This document shows, one piece after another, positions 1-7,041 of a stretch of 38,970 nt of DNA. Source of the stretch: Vreelandella nigrificans (GTDB lineage Bacteria > Pseudomonadota > Gammaproteobacteria > Pseudomonadales > Halomonadaceae); assembly GCF_002374315.1 (NCBI RefSeq), contig NZ_NWUX01000032.1:1-38970 (forward strand). The letters are read 5' to 3'. A program made the position numbers and the translations under genes. The notes beneath the pieces were generated by a model, which saw only the letters and a list, made by a program, of their open reading frames with translations, searched no databases and had not been told where the DNA came from. The number at the start of each line of letters is the position of its first letter. The first letter of the stretch is position 1.

Positions 1-42
1 AGCCCTGTGGAATACCGGACTCAGGAAATGGCAGTCAACTGA
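1..42 (+). pseudogene. C-terminal end of an IS3-family transposase OrfB (partial, cut by window edge)
   Basis: The first 13 codons read SPVEYRTQEMAVN and then stop. An SPVEYE-type tail is typical of the integrase-like OrfB of IS3-family elements, which carries out strand transfer during transposition. An IS3-like terminal repeat follows 10 bases after the stop, which supports the call. The rest of the gene lies outside the window, so intactness cannot be judged. Confidence 0.6.
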
Positions 43-52
43 TAGAGCTAAC

Positions 53-77
53 TGTCCAATAATTGGGGGTCAGTTCA
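53..77 (+). mobile_element. Terminal inverted repeat of an IS3-family insertion sequence
   Basis: Read inward from base 77, the complementary strand starts TGAACTGACCCCCAAT and continues to TTGGACA. This is the usual layout of IS3-family ends (TGAACTGACCCC...TTGGACA). It sits just after the OrfB-like stop codon. The opposite end and the target duplication are not in the window. Confidence 0.55.
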
Positions 78-98
78 GGCAGCGGGTGCCTCACTCAA

Positions 99-132
99 AA
101 AATTCAAGATAATAAGGATAATCTTGAATTTT
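99..132. repeat. AT-rich inverted repeat beside the IS end
   Basis: AAAATTCAAGAT at 99-110 is the perfect reverse complement of ATCTTGAATTTT at 121-132, separated by 10 bases. It has no T-run in the classical place. It may be a weak bidirectional terminator or a protein site; its role is unknown. Confidence 0.5.
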
Positions 133-160
133 GAGCAATCTTGATCATTTTTTGATCCAA

Positions 161-184
161 AAATGGCCGCTTTAGCGGCCATTT
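161..184 (-). terminator. Hairpin terminator serving a minus-strand gene remnant
   Basis: GGCCGC and GCGGCC pair around a TTTA loop, extended by flanking A/T pairs. On the minus strand the stem runs into a TTTTT tract, as in a rho-independent terminator. It lies 13 bases beyond the stop of a minus-strand open frame ending at 197. Confidence 0.55.
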
Positions 185-196
185 CCTTGAGGTTTT

Positions 197-295
197 TCAT
201 TTTTCTTTCTGACCTTCCAGCGCCTCCAGACGGGCCGCTAAGGCCTGGGTCTTGGCATCCGCCTTGGCTTTGCTCTTTGTCCCGACTGTATCGAA
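197..295 (-). pseudogene. Possible 3' remnant of a minus-strand gene (charged, Ala/Lys-rich tail)
   Basis: The minus-strand frame ending in TGA at 199-197 encodes a helical, charged tail (AKADAKTQALAARLEALEGQ) of the kind found at coiled-coil C-termini. A terminator hairpin follows directly. Upstream the frame loses protein-like character and meets a stop near 376, and no start with a ribosome site is visible. I read it as the tail of a gene cut off by insertion or recombination. The function is unknown and the call is tentative. Confidence 0.3.
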
Positions 296-403
296 AAGAT
301 TCTGCCCATCACATAGACGAAAGTAGTGTTGGCGTGTTGCCGAGTGTTGAGTACTTGTTGTATTGTTAGTGTGTTATTGCTAAGAATCATTAAGGGATGC
401 TAC

Positions 404-733
404 ATGACCAGGATGTTTGCGATTTTTTTACTGTCAGTAATCAGTTTCGTTTCTCCGGCAATTGCTGATGAAGTTCTATTGCGAGTTGAAAGTACGGAAG
501 TGGTAGCAACCGATTTTGGTCGCGAGATAGTTGGTATTGCCCATAATACAACGGACGCAAGCATCTCTTCAGCATCACTCACGTTCAATCTATATGATCA
601 CTCTGGTGCTAAAGTCGGTGAAGCACATGCGCATGGAAGCCACATTGAGCCAGGTGTGCCATGGCGGTTTCGCGCACTATTCACTGAACCTTCTGCCACT
701 AGCTATCGCCTCGTGAATATTCTGGCGTTTTAA
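404..733 (+). CDS. Small secreted FxLYD-like protein
   Basis: This 109-residue protein begins with a signal peptide: charged MTR, a hydrophobic stretch to about residue 18, and a likely cut after SPAIA. The mature part has a single small beta domain with a sequence of the type SSASLTFNLYDHSGAKVGEA, which matches the FxLYD motif of a small family of exported beta-sandwich proteins of unknown biochemical role. The frame is open further upstream, but ATG 404 is preferred because TAAGGGA lies 7 bases before it and because the signal peptide then starts correctly. It is expressed towards the relaxase gene but 115 bases separate the stops and starts. It is probably an accessory passenger of the element and not part of transfer. 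Confidence 0.65.
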   Translation: MTRMFAIFLLSVISFVSPAIADEVLLRVESTEVVATDFGREIVGIAHNTTDASISSASLTFNLYDHSGAKVGEAHAHGSHIEPGVPWRFRALFTEPSATSYRLVNILAF

Positions 734-872
734 CGTCGAATGGATAGCATATCTGGGGACATCGGCAACACAGAGGGGAGAATTCCCGTGGGGGCGAATT
801 AACATTCCCACTTTCTCGGAGCGCTTGTACCACGTCAGATAGGGCTAATTGACTACTGTCGTCGAGGCACAC
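734..872 (+). other. Intergenic region before the relaxase gene
   Basis: The 139 bases between the FxLYD-like gene and the relaxase contain short repeats around GGGAGAATTCCC and GGGGGCGAATTAACATTCCC (about 777-811). The region just upstream of a relaxase is a reasonable place for oriT or for the relaxase promoter, but I see no motif that proves either. Confidence 0.25.
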
Positions 873-2735
873 ATGCTCAAGCGCCTGTTTCTATTTCCAG
901 GTAAGAAAAACTCTCAGCAAAGTCCCCAGGATGTCGATGGCTGGCTGATGCCTCTTTCGGGTAAAGAGCTTCTCGACCAGCCGTATCGCCAGCAGATTAT
1001 TAAGACTCTCTGGGATCTAACCTCTCTGACGAAACCGGTATTCTGTCACTTCATTCAGACGCCATTGGAGCGATATGCCGAGCTTGTACAGCGTATACCA
1101 GCGTCTGAGTCTCATCATCATGCCTATGCCGGAGGTATGCTGGATCACACCTTAGAAGTGGTCAACTACGCCCTACGAATCCGACAGCATCACTTACTTC
1201 CCCCTGGTTCTTCTCCCGAAGCTCAATCCTCATCAAGCGAGCGTTGGACCATTGCAGTGGCATATGGGGCTCTGCTGCACGATGCAGCGAAACTGCTGGA
1301 TATCGACATTTTTCTCAAGGATGGACGGGTGTGGCGGGTGTGGAATGGGTCTATCCCTGGTCCGTACCGTGTCAGGTATCGCAAGGGCCGTGACTATATG
1401 CTTCATCAAGCCAGCAACGGGCTATTCTGTAGTCAGATTCTCGACGGTAGGATCCTCGATTGGCTCTACGAAGACAACGCAGTGTTCAAGGAATTGATGT
1501 TTACCATTTCGGGGTACAGCAGTGAAGCGGGGGTCATCGGAGAAATCGTCAGCAAGGCGGATCGGGCCAGCGTGGCTAGTAATTTGGGTGGAGACCCAAC
1601 TAAGGCCCTTCAAGCTCCAGTCGAGTCACTACAGCGCAAGTTAACCGACGCACTACGATACTTAGTCAAACAGCAACTTGCTCTCAATACACCCCGCGCC
1701 CCAGCATATTTGACCGAGGAGGCGCTGTGGATCGTTTCGCCCAGCGTGCCTAATCAACTTAAGGCGTACTTACTTGAACACGGGGTCGGTGGCGTGCCAT
1801 CGAACACTACACGTATGTATGACGAGATGCAGGCTCACGGCCTGATCGAGGAGGCAGGGGAAGGAAAGTCGGTGTGGAAAGCAGACGTCCAGATTGAGGA
1901 TTGGAATGCTACTTTGAGTTTCCTAAAAGTGCCCGCGTCTCTTATCTGGGGCGCAGGTGAAGAACGTCCCGCAGTGCTCAACGGAACGTTGACTGTTGTT
2001 GGTGCCAAGGCAACAAAGGACAGCGACAAGCCCAAGAAAGCAGAAGCTCCATCAAGATCAAGATCGCCTGAGCAACAGGCACCAACGGAAGCGAACCCCC
2101 AACAAGAAGCGGCACTATCGTCCCAGTCAGAGACGTCGGCACCGACAGGCGAGGTACTCGATCTCAAGGGAATGATGGCTTTGATCTCTGGCGAAGAAAG
2201 TTTGGAGTCTACTTCTGAGATAGCAGCACAACCTTCTGAAACAATAGATTCTAATGAATCCAATCTGAACATTAGCTCGGTAACGGTGAATGATAAGCCA
2301 GCAAAGGATAGTGAAGACGGTGAAACGCTAGGCACCCATGACTATGGCGAAAGTTTTGTGAAGTGGTTGCGCCAGTCGCTTGAAACCAATCGTCTAGTAG
2401 TAAATGACTCGAAAGCCCTCGTTCATGTCGTTGAAGGGACATATTTCCTTGTGAGCCCAGGGATATTTAAAAGGTTCTGTAACCTGACGTTTGGATCCGA
2501 TCGGTCCTGGAACAAAGTTCAGCAACGATTTCAAAAGCAGGGGCTTCATCTCAAAACAGAACAGAAGTTGAATATTTGGGAAGTAAATGTCCGTGGCCCA
2601 AATCGCAGAGGCAACATCCTGAAGGGATACCGCCTTAAGCTAGACAGTGGTATTACCCCAACAAGTAACGATAACGTGTTTCTCTCTTTGATTAATGGTA
2701 AGGCGTTGGTCGAGGAGGATGCAGAGGATGCATAA
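873..2735 (+). CDS. traI: MobH-type conjugative relaxase TraI (PFL_4751 family)
   Basis: This is the 620-residue relaxase that nicks the element at oriT and pilots the strand during transfer. The N-terminal TraI_2 domain carries the MobH histidine cluster HHHAYAGGMLDHTLEV at residues 81-96 and a downstream LLHDAAK (135-141), the HD-type metal site. Residues about 380-485 are a Ser/Glu/Gln-rich linker. The TraI_2_C domain begins near 490 (YGESFVKWLRQSLETNRLVV). A TTG at 849 would add eight residues, but ATG 873 has GAGG five bases upstream and gives the MLKRLF start expected of this family. The 3' end overlaps the integrase start by 8 bp. GC is clearly lower than in the genes after 4100, so it may derive from a different ICE lineage than the transfer genes further right. 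Confidence 0.92.
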   Translation: MLKRLFLFPGKKNSQQSPQDVDGWLMPLSGKELLDQPYRQQIIKTLWDLTSLTKPVFCHFIQTPLERYAELVQRIPASESHHHAYAGGMLDHTLEVVNYALRIRQHHLLPPGSSPEAQSSSSERWTIAVAYGALLHDAAKLLDIDIFLKDGRVWRVWNGSIPGPYRVRYRKGRDYMLHQASNGLFCSQILDGRILDWLYEDNAVFKELMFTISGYSSEAGVIGEIVSKADRASVASNLGGDPTKALQAPVESLQRKLTDALRYLVKQQLALNTPRAPAYLTEEALWIVSPSVPNQLKAYLLEHGVGGVPSNTTRMYDEMQAHGLIEEAGEGKSVWKADVQIEDWNATLSFLKVPASLIWGAGEERPAVLNGTLTVVGAKATKDSDKPKKAEAPSRSRSPEQQAPTEANPQQEAALSSQSETSAPTGEVLDLKGMMALISGEESLESTSEIAAQPSETIDSNESNLNISSVTVNDKPAKDSEDGETLGTHDYGESFVKWLRQSLETNRLVVNDSKALVHVVEGTYFLVSPGIFKRFCNLTFGSDRSWNKVQQRFQKQGLHLKTEQKLNIWEVNVRGPNRRGNILKGYRLKLDSGITPTSNDNVFLSLINGKALVEEDAEDA

Positions 2736-3741
2736 CTGCGACTTCCAACAAGTGCTTCAAGAGATGTTTGCAGAGCGTTGGCTTTCGCCGAAAACTCAGT
2801 CTAGCTATACAGGTCCAGTAAGTCTGTTTAGGCGTTATGTTGGCCAGCATGTACTACCAAGCGAAGTTAGTCGTCGAGATGTATTGAATTGGCGACTGGC
2901 CATCGTCAAATCTAGCAGCAATCCAAGCGGGATTGCTGAAAGCAGCTGGAACAATTATGCGAGGCATCTGAAGTCGTTATATAGATTCGGAATCTCTCAC
3001 GATTTAATACAGTTGCAAACATCGCCTTTCGAAAACATGTTCCTGCGAGAAAAGAAGCGTGGGCGCAAGACACTGCGGGATATGGATATCGTGTTTGCGC
3101 GAGAGGCGCTGGAGCTTTGCCGACGATATGAGGTGGTGAAGGGGGAGCCTGCACCAATGCACCCGGCATGGTTCTGGCAAGTTGTTGTAGAGACGTTCTA
3201 CCACACGGGGATCCGCTTGAATCAGTTGCTAAGCATCACACCGAGTGACATCCATCTCAAGCGACGTCGGCTAATTGCATCAGCGGAGGGCGCTAAAAAC
3301 AACTATGAGGCGGTACTACCGATAACCGACGCGTTATCCCCCTATTTGGTTACGTTGATGACCTCAGCACAGGCTGCGGGTTGCAAACGATACGATCAGT
3401 TGTTCAATGTGAACCTTTTTTCGGTACGAACGAGACGGGAGACGATGGATGTGTGGCAAGTCGAACGATTCTTCAATCAACTTTCACGTTACTGTGGTAG
3501 CCGGGTTACTCCGCACCGATTCCGTCATAGCTTGGCTACTGATCTAATGCGCAGTAAGGGGAGGGACCTTTACCTTACGCAGCAAGTTTGTGGGCACACG
3601 GACATACGATCGACGATTGAGTACATCAGGCCGGACTTGGATACGCTCCGGGATTACCTTGAACAGCGGCACTCCCATAAGGAGCAGTCATTAAAGGATG
3701 CAGTGCCAGGCTGGAATAACCAGTACCTATCGTCGAGTTAA
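2728..3741 (+). CDS. int: Tyrosine recombinase (ICE integrase)
   Basis: This 337-residue phage-type integrase should catalyse integration and excision at the tRNA-Thr site 170 bases downstream. Residues 1-100 form the SAM-like core-binding domain. The catalytic set is complete: Arg163 (HTGIRLNQLL), Lys190 as the likely beta-hairpin lysine, His263 and Arg266 (PHRFRHSLATDL), His290 (CGHTDIRSTIEYI) and the nucleophile Tyr299. ATG 2728 is chosen over 2695 and 2719 because GAGGAGG lies about nine bases before it. It starts inside the relaxase gene in another frame, so the two are co-transcribed and probably translationally coupled. Integrase next to relaxase at one end is the normal arrangement for PFGI-1-type elements. 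Confidence 0.93.
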   Translation: MHNCDFQQVLQEMFAERWLSPKTQSSYTGPVSLFRRYVGQHVLPSEVSRRDVLNWRLAIVKSSSNPSGIAESSWNNYARHLKSLYRFGISHDLIQLQTSPFENMFLREKKRGRKTLRDMDIVFAREALELCRRYEVVKGEPAPMHPAWFWQVVVETFYHTGIRLNQLLSITPSDIHLKRRRLIASAEGAKNNYEAVLPITDALSPYLVTLMTSAQAAGCKRYDQLFNVNLFSVRTRRETMDVWQVERFFNQLSRYCGSRVTPHRFRHSLATDLMRSKGRDLYLTQQVCGHTDIRSTIEYIRPDLDTLRDYLEQRHSHKEQSLKDAVPGWNNQYLSSS

Positions 3742-3865
3742 ATTGGTGATTGATCAACTTGACAGGTAAGCAGGCGCATGGCAATAATGATCTTGCAAAG
3801 TGGTGGAAGGTCTTTGATCGGTAGTTTTTGTAGTCAACGAGTATCACATAGGTCGTTAGCAGTAC

Positions 3866-3882
3866 TGATACCAGTGGAGTCA
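3866..3882. promoter_or_regulatory. Stray copy of the array palindrome next to att
   Basis: TGATACCAGTGGAGTCA matches the G-centred array unit TGATTCCAGTGGAATCA at 15 of 17 positions. The two mismatches break two base pairs of the dyad. It lies 27 bases from the tRNA fragment. It may bind the same protein as the array, which I infer to be ParB. Confidence 0.5.
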
Positions 3883-3909
3883 TTTAGCTTTTTTGAGTCC
3901 ACCAATTAA

Positions 3910-3961
3910 CAACTGACTTGTAATCAGTAGGTCCCGGGTTCGACTCCTGGTGCCGGCACCA
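3910..3961 (+). other. Attachment site: 3' half of tRNA-Thr(UGU)
   Basis: The 52 bases contain an anticodon stem ACTGA/TCAGT with loop CTTGTAA (anticodon TGT, Thr), a T arm CCGGG-TTCGACT-CCTGG, the acceptor strand TGCCGGC and the encoded ACCA end. The D arm and 5' acceptor strand are missing; the sequence upstream is unrelated, so this is not a functional tRNA gene. It is the segment an integrase duplicates on entry into a tRNA gene. It stands between an integrase and parA, which are opposite ends of this ICE type. Confidence 0.88.
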
Positions 3962-4072
3962 TCAAACAGTACGCGAAATCAGCAGCTTACGAGCAAGAGT
4001 GGAACCCCCGCCTGGCGTGTCAGTAGACCTGACAGCTTCGTGAAATAGAGACAGATCATCAGCCTCACACTT

Positions 4073-4088
4073 GTTTCCATCTGGAACC
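4073..4088. promoter_or_regulatory. Candidate operator upstream of parA
   Basis: GTTTCCA-TC-TGGAACC is an inverted repeat ending 11 bases before the parA start and touching its ribosome site. ParA-family proteins often repress their own promoter. Its TTCCA/TGGAA core resembles the array palindrome, but with a 2-bp spacer in place of 1. Confidence 0.35.
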
Positions 4089-4099
4089 GAGGTGAGGTT

Positions 4100-4966
4100 A
4101 TGCGCGTTGTATCCGTTATTTCGACCAAGGGCGGGGTCGGCAAGACCACCGTCACAGCCAATCTGGGCGGCCTCCTGGCCGATGCGGGCCTCAGGGTCCT
4201 GTTCATCGACCTGGACAGTCAGCCGACGCTCTCCAGTTACTACCCCCTCCGCACCGAAGCCCCCGGCGGCACCTATGAGCTGATCGCGCTTAGCGACACG
4301 GCTCCCGACCGCGTCATATCGCAGACGGCCCATCCCAATCTGGATGTAGTGATCTCCAACGATCATGCCGGCCAGCTTCCTCAGCTGCTGCTCAACGCCC
4401 CGGACGGCCGTTTCCGGCTTGCCCAGCTGCTCTCCAATCTGTCGGGCTATGACCTCATCCTGATCGACACCCAGGGGGCGCGCTCCATCACGCTGGAGAT
4501 GGCGGTCCTGGCTTCCGATCACGCTCTCTCTCCCATCACTCCCGAGCTGCTCTCTGCCCGTGAGTTCGTGCGTGGCACCGTTGGCCTGCTGCGCGATCTC
4601 GAGGCGCTCAGCCAGTTCACCCACCTCTCCGTTCCCCCCGTTTCCGTACTCGTGAATCGCCTGGACGAAACCGCCGATGCGCGGGGCATCCACCAGACGC
4701 TGGCAGAGATGTTCGCCGCCGGCGAGCAGGGCGTCACCGTCATGCAGAGCACCATCCGCGCCGGTGTCGCCTTCCGACAGGCGGCCAGTGCCGGGTTGCC
4801 GGCTCACCAGTTCGAGCCGCGCAAGCCCGTCGGCCGCAAGTCGCCCGCCGCTGCCGACCAGGTCAAGGCGATGGCCTGTGAGCTCAACCCAGACTGGCAG
4901 CCGTTGATCGACGCCATGGTCAGCACCACCGCCATGCAGGGAGGTTGCCACGATGAGTGCCATTGA
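4100..4966 (+). CDS. parA: ParA/Soj-type partition ATPase
   Basis: This 288-residue ATPase belongs to the ParA/MinD family, which forms gradients on the nucleoid and segregates DNA carrying ParB-centromere complexes. The deviant Walker A motif KGGVGKTT is at residues 10-17, followed by the FIDLDSQ switch near 40 and LILIDTQG as the Walker B region. There is no N-terminal DNA-binding extension. The start at 4100 has GAGG seven bases upstream. It overlaps dnaB by 14 bp and opens the maintenance operon. In PFGI-1-type ICEs soj/parA marks the end opposite the integrase and stabilises the excised circle. Confidence 0.93.
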   Translation: MRVVSVISTKGGVGKTTVTANLGGLLADAGLRVLFIDLDSQPTLSSYYPLRTEAPGGTYELIALSDTAPDRVISQTAHPNLDVVISNDHAGQLPQLLLNAPDGRFRLAQLLSNLSGYDLILIDTQGARSITLEMAVLASDHALSPITPELLSAREFVRGTVGLLRDLEALSQFTHLSVPPVSVLVNRLDETADARGIHQTLAEMFAAGEQGVTVMQSTIRAGVAFRQAASAGLPAHQFEPRKPVGRKSPAAADQVKAMACELNPDWQPLIDAMVSTTAMQGGCHDECH

Positions 4967-6356
4967 GAACCTGGTCGAGCTCCGGGTGGCCGAGGAGCGC
5001 CCGGAAGCCGGTTATCTGCCTCCCCACAGCCTGGAGGCAGAGCAGTCGGTGCTGGGTGGGCTGCTGCTGGATAACGCCATGTGGGACGAGGTCGCCGACC
5101 GCCTGGCCCCTGCCATGTTCTATCAGCAGGCCCACCGCCTGGTGTTTCAGGCGATCCGGGAGCTGGCAGATCGCGACCAGCCGATGGATGTGGTGACCGT
5201 CTCCGAAGCGCTGGAGGAAGCCCACCAGCTGGAGCAGGTGGGAGGGCTCGCGTTTCTGGCTGAGCTGGCCCGCAATACGCCCAGCGCGGCCAATGTGGCG
5301 GCCTATGCCGAGATCGTGAAGGACCGCCATGCGCTGCGGCAGCTGATCCACACCTGCTTCACGCTGAACCAGCAGGCCCTGAACGCTCAGGGCCGCACGG
5401 CCGCCGAGCTGATCGAGGAGGCCGAGCAGAAGCTCTTCGCCCTGACGGAGGAGCGCCACGACCGGCTGAGCTCCATGAAGGAGATGCTGGGGGAGGCCAT
5501 CAACGTCATCGATCAGGCCTTCAATGCGCAGGGTGGGGTGACGGGGATCCCGAGCGGCCTGAGCGAGCTGGACGCCATGACCGCGGGCTGGCAGCCGGGG
5601 GATCTCATCATCCTGGCCGGCCGCCCCTCCATGGGCAAGACCGCCATGGGGCTCGGCTTTGCGGAGCATGCCCTGATGGCAGAGGAGGATGCCGGTCCGG
5701 TCTTTATCTTCTCCCTGGAGATGCCCGAGTCGCAGCTGATGCTGCGGCTGATCGCCAGCCTGGGCGATGTCTCCCTGCAGAAGCTGCGCACCGGAAAGAT
5801 GGAAGACGGGGATTGGCCCAAGGTAACCGCCGCGGTCAGTCGGCTCACCCAGCTGGACGGGAAGCTCTTGATCGATGATGCCTCGGGAATCACCGCTTCC
5901 AGCCTGAAGGCCCGCGCTCGCCGCATGACCCGCCGCTTCGGCCGCCCCTCAATGATCCTGGTGGACTACCTGCAGCTGCTTCAGGAGCCGGGCAGCGAAA
6001 ACCGCACCCTCGAGGTGGGCAAGGTCAGCCGCATCCTCAAGGAAACCGCCAAGGAGCTGCGCACCCCGGTGATTGCCCTGTCGCAGCTCAACCGCTCCTT
6101 GGAGACCCGCCCCAACAAGCGCCCCTGCATGGCCGACCTACGTGACAGTGGCGCGCTGGAGCAGGATGCCGACGTCATCGCCTTCATCTACCGCGACGAG
6201 GTCTACCACCCCGACAACGAAGACAGCCACGGCCTGGCCGAGTTGATCCTGGGCAAGCAGCGCAATGGGCCCACCGGCACCGTGCACCTGGCGTTCCAGG
6301 GGGAGTCGGCGCGCTTCAAGCCGTTGGCCTGGCAGCATCAGGAGGTGACCCCATGA
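4953..6356 (+). CDS. dnaB: DnaB-type replicative helicase of the ICE
   Basis: This 467-residue protein has full DnaB architecture. An N-terminal helical domain (about 20-120) is followed by a linker and a RecA-like motor with Walker A GRPSMGKT (223-230), SLEM (254-257), Walker B LVDYLQLL (336-343) and the DLRDSGALEQDADV region near 395-408. DnaB hexamers unwind DNA ahead of the fork. An element-borne copy implies that the ICE replicates as a circle after excision. The start overlaps parA and is preceded by GGGAGG. Its stop overlaps the next gene in an ATGA motif. Confidence 0.92.
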   Translation: MSAIENLVELRVAEERPEAGYLPPHSLEAEQSVLGGLLLDNAMWDEVADRLAPAMFYQQAHRLVFQAIRELADRDQPMDVVTVSEALEEAHQLEQVGGLAFLAELARNTPSAANVAAYAEIVKDRHALRQLIHTCFTLNQQALNAQGRTAAELIEEAEQKLFALTEERHDRLSSMKEMLGEAINVIDQAFNAQGGVTGIPSGLSELDAMTAGWQPGDLIILAGRPSMGKTAMGLGFAEHALMAEEDAGPVFIFSLEMPESQLMLRLIASLGDVSLQKLRTGKMEDGDWPKVTAAVSRLTQLDGKLLIDDASGITASSLKARARRMTRRFGRPSMILVDYLQLLQEPGSENRTLEVGKVSRILKETAKELRTPVIALSQLNRSLETRPNKRPCMADLRDSGALEQDADVIAFIYRDEVYHPDNEDSHGLAELILGKQRNGPTGTVHLAFQGESARFKPLAWQHQEVTP

Positions 6357-6733
6357 GCCAGTATCGCGTGCGCACACCCGAACCCCGTTCCCGGCTTTCT
6401 CAGGCGTTGGCTCAGGTCATGAACGAGACTCGCCAGCGTCAGCTTGAGGCTGAGCAGCAGGGGCTCTCATCTCTCGAGCATCTGATCTGCGTGGCTCAGG
6501 GACACAGCGGCCAGTCCCATCACCTGCGCCGCCTACTCCTCGCGCTCTACAACGGCGACAGCTGGCCTTTCGAGATGCAGCGGCTGCGCGGGCTCGACCC
6601 TGCCCTGCAGGCAGATGCCCTCGCGGTGATCCAGATGGCCACCTACAGCGGCCACGAGATCCACACCTTCATCGAGGGTGGTGATGCCTTGCTGAAACGC
6701 TTCTGGGAGATCGAGGAGGCCAAGGATGAGTAA
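6353..6733 (+). CDS. Conserved ICE protein of unknown function (DUF7673-like)
   Basis: A 126-residue, mostly helical soluble protein with no signal peptide or membrane segment. Residues about 40-115 (GLSSLEHLI...SGQSHHLRRLLLALYNG...EIHTFIEGG) resemble a small domain repeatedly found beside ICE partition genes, which I associate with DUF7673; this is from memory and not checked. Overlaps on both sides (ATGA with dnaB, 8 bp with the next gene) place it firmly in the parA-parB operon. Confidence 0.6.
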   Translation: MSQYRVRTPEPRSRLSQALAQVMNETRQRQLEAEQQGLSSLEHLICVAQGHSGQSHHLRRLLLALYNGDSWPFEMQRLRGLDPALQADALAVIQMATYSGHEIHTFIEGGDALLKRFWEIEEAKDE

Positions 6734-6962
6734 GTCGCTGTCGGCAGCACGAGGGTGCAAGGGGATGCAGCGTCTGGTGCGCTATGCCGCCACCCGGGGG
6801 TGGGAGGTGCAGCGTACCAGCGGTGGGCACCTGCGGTTCAGCAAGCCGGGTTGTGCGCCGGTCTTCACCTCCTTTACCACCAAGGACCGCCGCGCCGAGC
6901 TCAATGCACGCTCCCAGCTGCGCCGCGCGGAGGGGCAGCAGAGGGGCCGCCATGAAGAGTGA
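6726..6962 (+). CDS. HicA-like small RNA-binding-fold protein
   Basis: A 78-residue basic protein. Residues 12-65 fit the HicA/YcfA pattern: an N-terminal helix (QRLVRYAATRGWEVQ), a central R-TSGGHLRF element where HicA toxins have their catalytic GSHH histidine, and a C-terminal helix. HicA is an mRNA interferase in type II toxin-antitoxin pairs, but no HicB antitoxin is adjacent. It may be an adapted nucleic-acid-binding protein and not a toxin. It overlaps the genes on both sides. Confidence 0.55.
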   Translation: MSKSLSAARGCKGMQRLVRYAATRGWEVQRTSGGHLRFSKPGCAPVFTSFTTKDRRAELNARSQLRRAEGQQRGRHEE

Positions 6963-7041
6963 TTCCACTGTCATCAGCACCCAGGCGCCGCATGGCGGTG
7001 CCGCCTCCGTCCGCTTCGTCACCGAGGAATACCGCCGATGA
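6952..7041 (+). CDS. Possible 29-residue leader peptide before parB
   Basis: The ATG at 6952 is preceded by GAGGGG and the frame ends in a TGA that overlaps the parB ATG (ATGA), so translation could couple to parB. The DNA of this ORF also contains a 15/17 copy of the array palindrome, and that may be the true reason for its conservation. No protein family is recognisable. Confidence 0.35.
   Translation: MKSDSTVISTQAPHGGAASVRFVTEEYRR
6960..6976. promoter_or_regulatory. Stray copy of the array palindrome upstream of parB
   Basis: TGATTCCACTGTCATCA matches the array unit TGATTCCACTGGAATCA at 15 of 17 positions; the left arm and centre are exact. It is 62 bases before the parB start. If ParB binds the array, this would be its natural autoregulatory site. 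Confidence 0.5.

Larger units (their letters stand above)
3742..4099. other. Att junction region between integrase and parA (no gene)
   Basis: The 358 bases hold the att fragment, a 15/17 match to the large palindrome array at 3866-3882, an inverted repeat AATTGGTG (3741-3748)/CACCAATT (3899-3906), a TGTCAG/CTGACA dyad (4018-4034) and a TTCCA-TC-TGGAA dyad (4075-4086) just before parA. This is the expected place for integrase and directionality-factor sites and for the parA promoter. No ORF here looks real. Confidence 0.6.

Noticed and set aside
3910..3961. Functional tRNA-Thr gene
   Set aside because: Only the anticodon arm, T arm and 3' acceptor strand are present; the D arm and 5' strand are missing, so it is an att duplication.
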